Assembly (NCBI GenBank): GCA_022496805.1
Contig: CM040088.1
Coordinates: 19,127,001-19,191,000 of the forward strand
Source: Pohlia nutans
Taxonomy: Eukaryota > Streptophyta > Bryopsida > Bryales > Mniaceae
DNA: 64,000 nt
Reading direction: 5' to 3'
In this document: positions 1 through 11,864 of the stretch, in pieces
How positions within the stretch are numbered: the first letter of the stretch is position 1
Layout of the letters: every line of letters starts with the position of its first letter
Position numbers and translations under genes: made by a program
The notes under the pieces: model-generated
What the model was told of the DNA's origin: nothing
The model's input: only the letters and a program-made list of their open reading frames with translations
The model's database searches: none

Positions 1-2811
1 CCGAATGGTGGTGAACTTGGCCACGGGAGCAAACGTCTCGTGAAAGTCCACCCCATGCACTTGCGCGAACCCCTTGGCTACTAGTCTTGCCTTGTGACGC
101 ACAATATTGCCCGAAACATCCCTCTTTGTACGAAACACCCATTTGCAACCAATGGGGTTGCGATCCTTTGGATTGGGAGTTAATTGCCACGTACCATTAG
201 CTATAAGAGAGTCGTACTCCTCTTGCATGGCGCGCTCCCACTTGACGGCATCCTCACCTTGCATGGCTTCACGAATGGTCAATGGACCATCCGATAATGC
301 CACATTTGCATGCTCGTCATCCTCTTGAGGGAAGATGTGAGTCTTCCACCATTCTCCCGGTGGCTTGCGCGATCTCTCAGGGTACCGCCGCTCCCTTGAA
401 GAAGTTTGCTCCTCTTGCGCGCCCTTTGCGCCATTCTTGGTCTTTGAGCTCGATGGCGCTTCAACAACCTCCGTGTCGCCATCTTCGTCATCACTGTCGT
501 CATCACCTACATCAACAACACTAGGGGACTTGGAGGGTGTGTCCACCAACACGTCTCCACTACTCCCACTTGGACCAACCTCCAAAGGCGCCTCCATCGT
601 AGACTCCTCACAAAACGTCACATCACGTGACCGAATGATCTTCCTCGTGTCCACCGACATGAGTCTATACGCCTTGGTACCTTCACAATACCCAAGAAAC
701 ACACATTTCAAGGCCTTAGCCTCGAGTTTAGTCCTCCGTTCGTCGGGAACCTTGGCATATGCAATGCATCCGAAGATGCGCATGTGTGCAACACATGGTT
801 GCCTCCCACTCCACGCTTGCTCCGGCGTCATGCCTTCGACCGCACTTGTTGGACACCGATTGCGTGTGTACACCGCATTCACCACCGCTTCCGCCCAAAG
901 GTCCAACTTCAAGTGTTGAGCGTGCAACATGCTCCTCGCCATCTCTACAATCGTGCGATTTGCGCGCTCCGCAACTCCATTTTGTTGAGGCGTGTACGGG
1001 GCCGAAGTTTGGCGAGCGATGCCTTCATTCTTCAAAAGCTCGTCAAATTTCTTGGACATATACTCGCCGCCATTGTCCGACCGAAACACCTTGATCTTCA
1101 TCTCGGATTGGTTCTCCACCAATGTCTTGAACTCCTTGAACTTCTCAAAGCACTCACTCTTGGCTTTGATAGGGTAGAGCCAAATCTTCCTTGAAAAGTC
1201 GTCGATGAAGGTCACAAAGTACTTGCAACCTCCCATCGACGTGGTCTTCATGGGGCCACACACATCCGAATGCACGATTTCCAAAACCTTCGTGGCCCGA
1301 GTCGCCGCTTCACCCGTAAATGGCAACCGTTGTTGCTTGCCTTCAATGCAACCTTCACATGTGAATGTAGAAGCATCCACTTTCAATTGATGAAGGTCCA
1401 TCCCGCTTACCATGCCGCGTAGTGTCTTCACACTCTTGATGTTCAAATGGCCGAGTCGACGATGCCACAACGCCAACTTGTCGTCCTTCAAGTTTGAATG
1501 CGCCAACGCCGCCGATTCCTTGGAATGCACCTTCGAGAACTTGATGTGGTACAAGCCCTCGTGTTCTTCAATGATGGCCACTTCATCTCGACTCGGTGAC
1601 AACACATAACACCCCTTATCACTAAACTCTACCCTCAAGTGCTTTGTCACTAATTGCCTCACCGATAGTAAATTTGCTTTTAGTTTGGGAACGTGGAGGA
1701 CATCTTTGATAGTGATTGTCTTCACACGACCCCTCACCTCGGTGTCTACAACAATTTGACCCTTGCCAACGGCCTCAAGCACCGTATCATCTCCCAAAAT
1801 CACTCTCCTTGGATTAATGAGAGCATACAAATGAAAACAAGTTTTATGCGGTGACATGTGGCTTGTAGCCCCCGAATCAACAATCCAATCACTCGTACTA
1901 CCATTGCACGATACATTGCTTGCCATGTTTGCATACTCATCCCAATCACTCATGCTTGCATAACCCTCGATGCCATCACTCATGCTTGCATCACTCTCGA
2001 TGCCATCACTCATGCTTGCATCATATCTAGCCGTAAATGCGTACTCATCATCATCACGAGTTTTAGTGTTGTTTGCACTCTCCCCCTTCTCATCCCTCTT
2101 GCGTTTGAAGCAAAATTTGGCAATGTGGCCCTTCTTACCACAATAAAAGCACACTTTGTCGCTTGAGATCCCACCGCCTCCATTCTTGGATTGCTTTGCC
2201 ACGAGTGCGGCTCCATCTTCTCGAGACTCGTTCTCCTTTCGCCGCGAAAGCTCGTGCAACAACCGTGAGGTCACATAGTCCAATGTGAGCTCCGTAATGG
2301 GTCTTGACTCCATCGCCACAATGAGGTACTCGTATGATGATGGAAGGCTCTCCAAAAGTGTCATCACGATGTCACCATCCGTAATCGACACGTCGCAACC
2401 GTTGAGTTGATCCGCGAGAGCCTTGACCTTGTTGATGTGCGCCAACATGTCATCTTCTTCGCCCATCTTGATGGTGAAGAACTTGCGCCTCAAAAACAAA
2501 ATGTTGGCCAATGTTTTTGCTTCGTGAATGTTGCAAAGCTTGGACCATGCTTCCGCGGGTGTCTTGCACGAGCGAATGTGCGCAAGTTGCGAATCCGCGA
2601 GGTTGAGTGCCAAAATGGCAAATGCCTTCTTCTCCCTCCTCGTGTACGCTTGCATATCCGTAGAGGAGAAAGGAGGTTCCTCACTACCCTCGACAATCTC
2701 CCACAACTCCTTCTCGGCCATCACCATCTCCATTTTGAACTTCCACAAGTGGAAATTCACCCCATCGAACTTGTCCACGACCTTGGGACCCTCACCCTCA
2801 AAAGATGCCAT
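1..2811 (-). CDS. Ty1/copia retrotransposon gag-pol polyprotein, 3' part cut off by window edge
   Basis: The frame begins at the ATG at 2811 (MASFEGEGPKVVDKFDG) and runs to the window edge, 937 codons. I checked frame agreement at five landmarks: the CCHC zinc knuckle (CFYCGKKGHIAKFC, about 2116-2151), the protease DSGATSH (about 1858-1878), the integrase HSDVCGPM (about 1250-1272), RSDNGGEY (about 1060-1080) and the reverse transcriptase start KWVFRTKRDVSGN (about 105-144). The order gag-protease-integrase-RT is that of Ty1/copia, not gypsy. The gag part resembles the UBN2-type copia gag (WKFKMEMVMAEKELW). The rest of RT, RNase H and the 3' LTR lie outside the window. The apparent openness of the frame suggests a recent insertion, though I did not check every codon for stops. 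It is mobile-element coding sequence, not a host gene. Confidence 0.93.
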   Translation of the reverse strand, partial: MASFEGEGPKVVDKFDGVNFHLWKFKMEMVMAEKELWEIVEGSEEPPFSSTDMQAYTRREKKAFAILALNLADSQLAHIRSCKTPAEAWSKLCNIHEAKTLANILFLRRKFFTIKMGEEDDMLAHINKVKALADQLNGCDVSITDGDIVMTLLESLPSSYEYLIVAMESRPITELTLDYVTSRLLHELSRRKENESREDGAALVAKQSKNGGGGISSDKVCFYCGKKGHIAKFCFKRKRDEKGESANNTKTRDDDEYAFTARYDASMSDGIESDASMSDGIEGYASMSDWDEYANMASNVSCNGSTSDWIVDSGATSHMSPHKTCFHLYALINPRRVILGDDTVLEAVGKGQIVVDTEVRGRVKTITIKDVLHVPKLKANLLSVRQLVTKHLRVEFSDKGCYVLSPSRDEVAIIEEHEGLYHIKFSKVHSKESAALAHSNLKDDKLALWHRRLGHLNIKSVKTLRGMVSGMDLHQLKVDASTFTCEGCIEGKQQRLPFTGEAATRATKVLEIVHSDVCGPMKTTSMGGCKYFVTFIDDFSRKIWLYPIKAKSECFEKFKEFKTLVENQSEMKIKVFRSDNGGEYMSKKFDELLKNEGIARQTSAPYTPQQNGVAERANRTIVEMARSMLHAQHLKLDLWAEAVVNAVYTRNRCPTSAVEGMTPEQAWSGRQPCVAHMRIFGCIAYAKVPDERRTKLEAKALKCVFLGYCEGTKAYRLMSVDTRKIIRSRDVTFCEESTMEAPLEVGPSGSSGDVLVDTPSKSPSVVDVGDDDSDDEDGDTEVVEAPSSSKTKNGAKGAQEEQTSSRERRYPERSRKPPGEWWKTHIFPQEDDEHANVALSDGPLTIREAMQGEDAVKWERAMQEEYDSLIANGTWQLTPNPKDRNPIGCKWVFRTKRDVSGNIVRHKARLVAKGFAQVHGVDFHETFAPVAKFTTIR
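1945..2024 (-). repeat. Three tandem 30-bp repeats in the copia gag region
   Basis: The block containing catgcttgca recurs at 1951, 1981 and 2011, a 30-bp period. It encodes repeated ASMSDG-type decapeptides between the zinc knuckle and the protease. Length 30 keeps the reading frame. Confidence 0.85.
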
Positions 2812-3900
2812 GATCCTCACTAACGTATGCCTCCCCACACAAATTAAACCTCAAACTCAAACACACAACTTTGTTTTTGTGATTTTTTTGCTTTGATATT
2901 GCACCTTTGTGCACCCAATGGATTTTAAACAACCCCAAACACTAGATCAGCACTTGTGTGCTCCACACACACCTTCCAACACTCAAATGTGAGAACCCTC
3001 ACCCAAAAATGCAAAGAGGCTCACCAAAGCCCCTCAAATCACTCAATGGAGCTCAAAACAACTCCAAATGCTTCAATACGACGCCTTAGTGTCCACAAAC
3101 ACTCAATGCACGTCAATGACACCTTTGTGTCCCTCAAGAGCACTCACTCAATGCACATGAACTCACACAAGTCCCTCAAAACCCCAATTGCATTGAAATT
3201 GCTCAAAACCGCACCTTTGTGCACAAACTAGCTCCAAATGAAAATTTGAGCACCCCAAGAGCATGAAACACATGCAACACCTCAAAGCAAGTGCCTAATC
3301 ACTAGGATCAGATGGTAGACCCTCCACGAGAGCCCTCACACCTCACAAATCACTTGCATTCACTCAAATGCTCACAATTGAACCAAACGAAGTTCCACCG
3401 CAACGAAGAGATAGAAGCAAGAAAAGAAGGAGATCAAGGGAAGAGATTGACCAAAGAGAGTGCTCCAACATGCAACTTCAGCCCATGCACACCTCCAAGA
3501 AACACCAACGCACCAACAAGCTCCAAAACCTCCAACAATGCTCCAAAACCGCCCGTTGCGCACCGACCTCAAAATACTTGCACAAATGCAATCTAATACT
3601 CATGAAACACACATGAGTGGGCCCATAACCTATTGAAGGTAGAGAAGATTGCACAAGGCACACACACAAACACAAGGAATGCGTAGAAAGAGATGATATT
3701 TACTCAAAGGCCTTCCACCTTAAGTAGTGTACACTAGGAGGTCACCATGGACAAACCATATGGGATAACTCATCACAAGGACACTCTAGAGAGATCAGCC
3801 CATGCCTAACCCCTCTTCCCACACACCATTATTTAGCACCCGTACGTCTTTGGCTTCTAGCAATACTACGTTGCATCTATTACCTCAATATAGAGGGTCT
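2812..3900 (-). mobile_element. Probable 5' leader and LTR region of the copia element
   Basis: This lies upstream of the gag start on the minus strand, where the leader, primer-binding site and 5' LTR should be. It is C/A-rich with many short repeats around cactcaatgca. I could not identify a canonical initiator-tRNA primer-binding site or a clear TG...CA LTR edge, so the right boundary is a guess. No other gene is visible here. Confidence 0.4.
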
Positions 3901-6734
3901 AGACCATTGGACTGCAATGGTCGAGTTATTTTAGGATTTTTTTTTTAGTAGGAAGTTTATTAGGAGTATAAATCATTCCTCAAAATTTCAAAACATTTGA
4001 CCCTACGGATGTCTAAATTATAGTAAATGAAGTTGAGACTTTGAAATTTGAAAAAAATCCTTAAAAAATCCTGGCGACTATGCTTTCATGGGCTCCCAAG
4101 CCAGATTTTTTTTTTTAAATGATGTGCCATTTTTTAACATCCTCAAGTTGAGGTAGTTAACATGATGCATGATTCAATTTGACAAGATGTTCAACTCGAT
4201 AGCATTTTTTCAAAGATCTGGTGATGATGGGGGTATGAAGGAAAACAAGAGATTTGGCCAAATTGGATTATCCCTTCAACTCTCGTCCAATTGAAAGAGC
4301 TCACAACTCATAGCATGCAACCTATGTGAGATAGATAAAAGTTCCATGAGGTGCCCAATGAATCTCATTGGCTTAACCCTCAAGCGTCCACATTACAATT
4401 GCCCGGTCAAACCTCATTAATTCCTCACATTTTGAAATATATTATATTTTATGGTATTTTTCTCACATCAGGTATTTTTAGACCGATCTACCATGAGTGT
4501 TTTCATAATTATTTAAATAAAATTAAAATATATAAGATTTTTCAAAACTTTTCCTTGTAAAAATCATAATAACGGGAGTAGTAATTACAAAAATGCTTAG
4601 AACAATATGAATTTTTTAGGAAAAATGTAAATAAGAATGATGAACAACTAGGTGTATGTGATATGCTTCTTGAGCTTACATAAAAAGAAATTTGATAGAA
4701 AAACGTTTTCTTGCAGTGTATATTGGAATTTCAGGGTTAAGAGCTTTAAAGAGCTGTAAAAATTGCAATTTTAACAATTTTGAAGAATGGTAAATTGAAC
4801 AAGAAAGTAAAAGATAGCCCCGGCACTTTCTCAGTTGGGACCATTTTCATTTGAAATTAGAAACTAGGTGAAAATCAGCATTTAACTAAAAAACAACCAC
4901 ACATGGCCCCACAGGCCTCCTTGCACACTTAGGGGTTAAACTCTTAGGCAAGTCTACTCAAAGTGTTGAGGCTGATTTCAACGTTAAGGTGTATCAATTT
5001 GAAAATTTCCTTTAAGTGGAGTTTCGACTGTATGGACATAATTCGAATTGCATTGAAAAAAAGGTTCGTTTACTTGTGACATTTATATTTTATTTTGAAA
5101 AAAGTAAAATTTTGGGGCTAAACAGCCTGGGGAAATACGTAGCGACCCAAAAATGGTCGCTCGGGTTAAGTAAATAATAAAATATATAAGTAATGTAAAT
5201 CATGTTATTTACTTAATGCATGTTACTTGTGGAATAAAGTTGGGCAAAAGATGATTATGAATAAAGAATCGGTTGAAGGTAGATTGACGCACCATCCCTT
5301 AGAGATATGAGTAGTAGGGTATATCCTTGTTGGCACCAAGACAAAAATAAAATGTAGATTTAAAAAAGTAAATTATGGTTGCAACAATTGTCCATAATAT
5401 TCATGAATATGATCATTTTTATTTTCTTACAAAAATGTAACCAATTTTGAATACCTCTTGTTTGTAGGCCTACAACATGCTAAACAAAAGCTCCAAAATG
5501 TTTCCTTTTATAGTGACAAAACGTTTCCTTTTATAATGACAAAGCGTGCAAAGTGCAATTTTTAATTTCAAAAGTACCAAAATCAAAGTGTATTATTGTA
5601 ATTGGAGGGCAAGTATTCTGGAGACTTTCAAAATAAAAATGTATATTTTTAAATTTATTTTTGCTGTATAGAGAAAAATATTGAAAGTATTCATAAATTT
5701 GGAAATTAATACTTAAAGAATAATAATGCATATTTGGTAGGAATGTGCAGACATAATTGCCTTTCATTTATAGCAAGAGGATTTTGATAAATGAATTTGA
5801 TGAAATTCGAAATGGTTTATGTGGAGCAAAACACGATTTATTTTACATGTTTTTAATACTTGTTATAAATTTTAGATTCAAATCATATATAAGTTAAAAT
5901 TTGATGATGTAACATCTGCATACTATATATTTTATATCGGGATTGCACTTCTTTCCACACAATCTAGTGAAGTTGAAAATGTTTTGTCACAAAAGGATTT
6001 GTCGTTAGGTGCCGACTAGATTTCAACACAGAAAGGACGACTTTGATTGAGACAAAATAGAATGGTTTTGGAGGACGCGATGGAATAGTCTTAGAGGACA
6101 AAATGGACAGTCATATGACGACCATCTAATCAACAAGAGGACCCAATACGATGACTTTAACGAAATCTAGATGGAATGGTCTTAGAGGATGAAATAGAGC
6201 CATCCAACCAACAAGACGACCTTATGGTCACTAAGTCTTGAAAAAACCAATTCCGACTAAACATCGTGTCTAGAATTATTACATTTCAATTGTATGGACA
6301 TTGAACACTTTGATCTTTAAGTGCTTCATACTTAATCCCTAATCCCCAAGTGTTTCAAAATTTAAGTGAATATTAAATGTTAATGAACATTTGTAATCAA
6401 TTGATTAGATGAAAAGTCAAAACATAGAGTACATGACCAAAAGTCTTTATGTGGGTGAAGCTGCAAGATTGGTAATCTATTGTGTGCACGATACAGTGAA
6501 TACGTTGTGTAGCATTTAGTCTCCAGTGCAAATGTTAAAATGTTAATTATTATTTGCAAATAAAAATATACGAATTCTGCTTTGTGCCTTGTAAACTTAG
6601 TAAACTTCAGAAATAAAAGACAACAAATGAATCATTTCTAATCTACACGTTAACCCATAGACGTCCTCACCACTGTCCAACTTGGGCAGTTTTGCAAATA
6701 TGCATTATATAAAGCAACTAAGAGGGATATTTTG

Positions 6735-6736
<2 letters not shown>
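3901..6736. other. AT-rich intergenic DNA
   Basis: I see no gene, tRNA or clear transposon ends here. Short open frames (for example 4351-4560, and 5531-5767 on the minus strand) have no family resemblance and low-complexity composition. Confidence 0.5.
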
Positions 6737-6782
<46 letters not shown>

Positions 6783-6800
6783 ATATATATATCTATATAT
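6737..6800. repeat. (TA)n microsatellite
   Basis: An almost pure run of alternating A and T of about 50-60 bases, interrupted near its right end by two ctat units. It sits just left of the Harbinger insertion. Confidence 0.95.
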
Positions 6801-7269
6801 GTTGTACATTTTGAATTTTAGATTCTATCCATATGGTTAGGCTTTCTTTATACTAGAGGCAAGAAGCCGTGGATAAAACTTCACAAGGGCTATGGCTCAT
6901 CCTTGAGAAGCCAATCTTTGAACTTGATCGCTTTTGAATATAGTGTAAAGTGAGAAGGAGCTACAAAATGAAGTGTTGATTTTTTAATATATTTTCTAAG
7001 ATAGGGTTGGTCGTAATTTCCATTACGCTACCTCTCATTTCCACCCCAAGACTGATCTTCTCTTTCTAGTTGTTGGAGGCTTCTTTTGCTTCTTTCTTTC
7101 TCGTTTTTGCTTTGTTTTCTGAAATTTCAGCACTATGGAGAAGAGGAGGAAGAGCCTCGTGGTGGTGATGGTCTTGTATTGGTGTTTCTAAATGATTACG
7201 TAACATGTTAATAACCTGCAACCTTTAATTTTACAAAGTGAGTGGACAAATGTTGCAATTTTCAGCATT

Positions 7270-8290
7270 TGCCTTTAAAGTTTAGGATTTACAGATCGAA
7301 CCATTTGGACTTTTGAGAGGTAATTTGGCTTTGTAGATCCGTATTTATTGGGTTCATTTACGGAGAAAATGTTCAAGGAAAGGACCCGAGTCTCGCATGT
7401 TACATTCAAATTTTTATGTGAGACATTAGGTTCGTTTTTGAAAAAACAACATACTCGTTTGAGAAGACCAATTTCTGTAGATGAAAGAGTTGCAATGTCT
7501 TTAGCTAGATTTGGTACATAAAATGGGCTACGTATGGTTGAAGAAGTATGTGGAGTTGCGAAATATACAATTTCAAGAATTGTCAGGGAATTTTGTAAAA
7601 TGGTGAGACTACATTTGCAAAAGATTTTTATGCAAATTCCAAACGAAATCAGACTTAGGGTTTTAGCAAAAGAGTTTGAGAGGTTGCATAATATACCTTG
7701 CATTGTAGGAGCCATAGAAGGTTCACACATTCATGTGCTAGCTCTAGTTATTGATGGAGAGAATTATTGCTGCCGCAAGTCTTTTCATTCAGCTTTGATA
7801 CAAATTGCATTTTCTGGGATTACGAATTTGGTGGGCGTGAAGATTACATGATTGGACTGTTTTTCAACAAACCAAGGTTGGAAGAGTTTGTATGGAAGGG
7901 AAATTCCTACCATACAAATCGATTGGAGATGCGGCGTATTCGGTGGGACCTTGGATGTATTGCCCATTCAAAGACACTTATAATGAATTGGAACCTTACA
8001 AGGCACATTGGAATTTTATCCAATCTTCAACCCAAATGTGTGTAGAGCGTGCATTTGGGTTTTGAAGGGTAGATGGACAATAGTTCAAAAGAGAGCACAT
8101 GTTCCTTTATGATCAATGGCGGATATTGTGTCAATTTGTATTGTTTTGCATAAATTATGCATCATCACGAAGGACAAGTTTGGTGCAATATGGATTGAAG
8201 AAGCCGAGGTTGAATTGAAGAAACGGGCTGAAGATGACACAGTGAATGGAGGGCAAGTCCTACGAGGGCAACGGCTTCTATTGAAGAGGT
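7270..8290 (+). pseudogene. Decayed PIF/Harbinger transposase (DDE_4 type)
   Basis: Conceptual translation in shifting frames gives the family landmarks in order: the helix-turn-helix-like VCGVAKYTISRIVREFCK (about 7550), IPCIVGAIEGSHI (about 7695-7730; most relatives have GAIDGSHI, so the first catalytic Asp appears as Glu), IFWDYEFGG (about 7807-7833), GDAAYSVGPWMYCPF (about 7929-7970) and the terminal VERAFG (about 8045-8060). A stop at about 7520, a frame change near 7800, another after VERAFG and a TGA near 8107 break it. It is inactive as read. In the intact family this protein cuts and joins transposon ends in the nucleus. Confidence 0.82.
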
Positions 8291-8869
8291 AAAATCTCGG
8301 ATTTTGAAATCTGATAGAAAATAACAATTCAAAGTTTCGAGATTGAAGAAGTAGATGCTAAAGAAGATTTTTTTTTCATAAGACAAAATGAGAAAGTTGT
8401 TGATTTATTGAGAGAAGCTACTATGGCTCATGAATCCATTGCAAAGACATCGTGGGAATACAACTTGTCAAAGGAGTGCACAATTCAATTTTCAAAATCA
8501 AGTAGTGATTCTGAAGTTGTGGAAAAGTAGCTACAATTTATCTAAAATGACTGCTATATGCCTTGTTAGTCGAATTTTTTTGGTGGTCAAACCACCCAAG
8601 GAAACGTATAGTGGAGGTTATTTGATTTAGGGAAGGTCAGATAGTCTATTGTAACATAATTAAGGTCACTTATGAGGTAATTTTCTATTGTAGTTTGATT
8701 ATGGCAAGGAACAAAGATAAATTAACCATTTGGATATAGGTATAGGATACACTCTTTATCCTATCTCTAATTTCTGTCCATGACTTATGGATGCAACAAT
8801 ACAAATATGCAGTCCCTGTCTTATCCTAGTATGTTGGCTTATAAACAAAGGCAGCTTTTAGCTTGAAGG

Positions 8870-9900
8870 GATTACAAAACATATAGCTCAAGGCACGAAA
8901 GTAATAATTTTCTTGTTGCAATTGCTCAAGGCATAACCTTATCAAGTTTGCTTATAGCATCACTCATTCATCACTCAACCATATGTTAAATATTAAATTA
9001 TTGCTTATAGCATTGAACCGGTTACTAATTTGCTCAAGGCAATGTATTCTAACTGTATAGCTTTACGCTTGTAAAATTGCTTTTAGCATTTTAATCCTCC
9101 TATTGCTCTAGGCAGTTCTTGTACTGTTTTGCTTGTAGCATTCTTTTTATTCAACCGCTCAAGGCTTTACAACACCAGGACACTCTCTTTAATATTCTCA
9201 ACCACCTGCACACATTGCTTTCAGCATACACAAAAGACTTAATTTTTTTAAGCTTGACCAGTTCATTCATCAGAGGTACAACAACACAGCTTATTGCTTA
9301 TAGTACTAACATACTACAATTAGCTTTAAGCTTCCTTACTTCAACATGTTATCAAATAATTCTCTCTTTCTCAATTGCCTCAACTTTGGAATTTAGAAAA
9401 CCATTGCAATTACTATTGCACTACTCACTCATTCACCTCAATTATCGCTCAAAGCATATGTTCTAACTATACTGAACAGTTGCTTTAAAGCAGTTACAAC
9501 CACTAAATCAATTGCTCAAAGCCTTAACCAATTTCTTATACAGGATCAACCTATATCTGGATACATGCAAATTCCAGTAACTTAAACAATAGCTTTAAGC
9601 ATACATACACATTCACAAATGCTGCTTCAGATCCACTACAGTTGCTTTAAGCAAACAAATAATGTGTAGCTTTAAGCACATACACTCACTGACTTTGCTT
9701 TAAGCAGACTCCAATTGTTGTCAAACACATAGACATAAAATGCTTTAAGCACTGAATTAACAAAATGGCTTAAAGCATTGACAACTAAACAACTCCTTTC
9801 ACAGGAAGTACAACCACTTGCCCAATCACTGGGACTTACACAACTTCACAAAAACACAAACTGTATCAAAATATTGCTTTAAGCTTTCTATTACAAAACA
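8870..9900. repeat. Cluster of 20 or more TTGCTTTAAGCA-like palindromic motifs inside the Harbinger element
   Basis: The words GCTTTAAGC, GCTTATAGC and GCTCAAGGC recur every 30-60 bp in unrelated AT-rich spacer, for example near 8930, 8951, 9001, 9207, 9322, 9480, 9590, 9640, 9668, 9700, 9742, 9767 and 9873. Most are preceded by TT or AT and form an inverted repeat of about 10-12 bp. Spacing is irregular, so this is a motif cluster and not a simple tandem array. It sits between the two element genes. Confidence 0.7.
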
Positions 9901-10306
9901 AGAGTCTTTACACAGAATTAAGCAAAGTATGCTTGCACTAAGAAATTGGAGCCAGACCTCACATCTGATACCGCTCCAAGCTCCAAAATAATGAGAGAGA
10001 GAAAAAAAAACATAACTCCTTTAATACTAAGCTACAAGCTCAAAGTAACTTCCCAAACCGGTCTAACCAACTTAACTTCCTAACCGTTTGAAACTACTTT
10101 AGAATTTGACATCAAAAACTCCAAAGAAGTTCACACTAAAACTAAAACTAAGAGTATTGAGAACCCTATTTACACAAAAAAAACATAAACACAAGTGTCC
10201 TACTAATTTTCTACGTTTACATGCCTATCCATATTTTTCAATAAAGTCGTGTTTTCTTGGAAGGTTGTGAGAAAGCTAGTAAAATTTTAAACAACCTTCT
10301 CCAAGA

Positions 10307-11430
10307 TCACTTCCAAATTGTCTGAAAATGTCTTCTTCTTCTTTTGCTTTGGAGTAACCTCACGGTCTTGTAATTTTGATGATGCTTTGTTTCCATCGTT
10401 TTCATCTTCACCTTCCGTGGCACATGTTGGATTTTAATTTTTACACATGCACAAGTAGAATTCCAAACATCAAGATGCTCAAACCATTTGCATGCTTGGT
10501 GCCTATCCGAACTTGAAATTTCATTAACTCTCTTATCATTCTTGTATTCGGTATAAATCACCTTGTACATCTTCTTGCATGATTCCCATGAGCGGTTGAA
10601 GCCTCGAATTGTTGCCACTATTCTTGCTTGCAATTTCAACCATGCATTAATTCATGAATTTTCATAATAGTACACATTAGTACATTCATGTACAAGCATA
10701 TGAAAGTGAAATAATCTTCAAGAATGTTGATGGCACACTCCTTGAGGTATCCCCCCCTCCCCCTCGGGAAGAGGTCCTCGGTTCAAACTTCGATGGCCGC
10801 GCCCTTTAACGAGAGTTCATGGGGGATTTGGGAGAGCAACAGCTAATGGCTAAGGCAGAAGCCTTTTAAAGGCCTCTATTGGCCCCTAATTGAGACTCAG
10901 TTATAGTTTTTGTAAAATCTACAACTTCTTTTCGAAAAAACATTATATGTACAAATGGGTATGAAATAACACAAAAAAATTATAGAAAGGGAAAAAAAAA
11001 AAAAAAACACAAACCTTGTTTTTTTGCACATCTTGAAAATTCTTCTTCCATCTCTCCTCGAATCGCTATCAACGTTTCGACCTCGTAATCTCGCCACTTC
11101 GAAGCTTAAACCAACCAAATTGACCACTTCCTTTGTTGCCTTCTTTGTTGTTTTTTTGTGATTTCTTCTTCTTTGCTGGAGCACTTGTTTTCCCTCCTTT
11201 TGATGGCCGTCTTCTCTTCTTCGGTGTAGGTACATCCTCACCATTTAGTGCCTTTGCTGCAGCAAGAATTGTCTCCCCCTCCTTCACTTCCATTAAAGCA
11301 TTCCTTGCATTTTCACTTGGTGTCACTTCCTCAATTGATGGTTGCAAATATGAAATACTACAACGAGGCATTCTAAGAGGCAAAGAATCTAATACTACCA
11401 ACACTAAACCATTCAAAATTCGAAACATGC
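10307..11430 (-). pseudogene. Harbinger-associated Myb/SANT-like DNA-binding protein, probably decayed
   Basis: The N-terminal part (about 11370-11080) encodes a serine/lysine-rich stretch with a nuclear-localisation-like PKKRRRPSKGGK and KKKKSQKNNK. After a frame change comes the first trihelix/SANT part, KWRDYEVETLIAIRGEM...DVQKNK (about 11100-11016), ending at a plausible donor at 11015. The second part, RGFNRSWESCKKMYKVIY followed by EYKNDKRVNE, is read at about 10640-10520. This is the usual Myb partner that helps PIF/Harbinger transposases reach the nucleus and bind element ends. The frame change suggests decay, though an unseen intron could explain it. Confidence 0.68.
10720..10915 (+). 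mobile_element. Possible SINE-like insertion
   Basis: A GC-rich patch in AT-rich DNA carries a tRNA B-box-like word (GGTTCAAACTTC, about 10791) about 50 bp after a candidate A-box area, and ends near an A/T-rich tail. It falls in the putative intron of the Myb-like gene. I saw no target duplication, so the call is weak. Confidence 0.3.
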
Positions 11431-11814
11431 ATTTGAGGAGAAATGGGCTGAAATTGGGGTTGAGAATAGGTCATCCAAAGCAAATTTTGACTCCAACCTT
11501 GTCTTTAAGATTGAGAGAACTCCCCATCTTGAGAGTAGCCTTCCATTGCAATGAACACAAGGCAAAAAAAATTGGGGAAAGACCTCAAAATACAAGCAAA
11601 ATTGTACCACTTCGTAGTCACTTATGAAGAAAAAGAAAAAGATGATTTCGATTGATCAACGTGCTATCTTTAAGGAAGAAAATCGGGGATGAATAGTAAT
11701 AGTTTTTGGGTAGAAAACAAGTAAAAGATCTAGCCGTTAGTAAGTGTGGCTAATCTGAAATATGTTTTTTTTAAAAAGACGATTGGCTGTGAGAATTTTG
11801 GCCAAACAGCCTCC

Positions 11815-11864
11815 CGGATTTTGCGTCAAGCCCACCTCCCGAGGTGAGCTTGACGCAAAATCCG
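11815..11864. repeat. 50-bp near-perfect palindrome near the right end of the Harbinger element
   Basis: The left arm CGGATTTTGCGTCAAGCC continues to CACCTCC and the right arm is its inverse, 23 of 25 positions matching, with no loop. It can extrude as a cruciform or give an RNA hairpin. It lies about 190 bp inside the right TIR. Confidence 0.9.

Noticed and set aside
10780..10810. tRNA gene suggested by a B-box-like word
   Set aside because: No cloverleaf can be formed around it; at best a tRNA-derived SINE.
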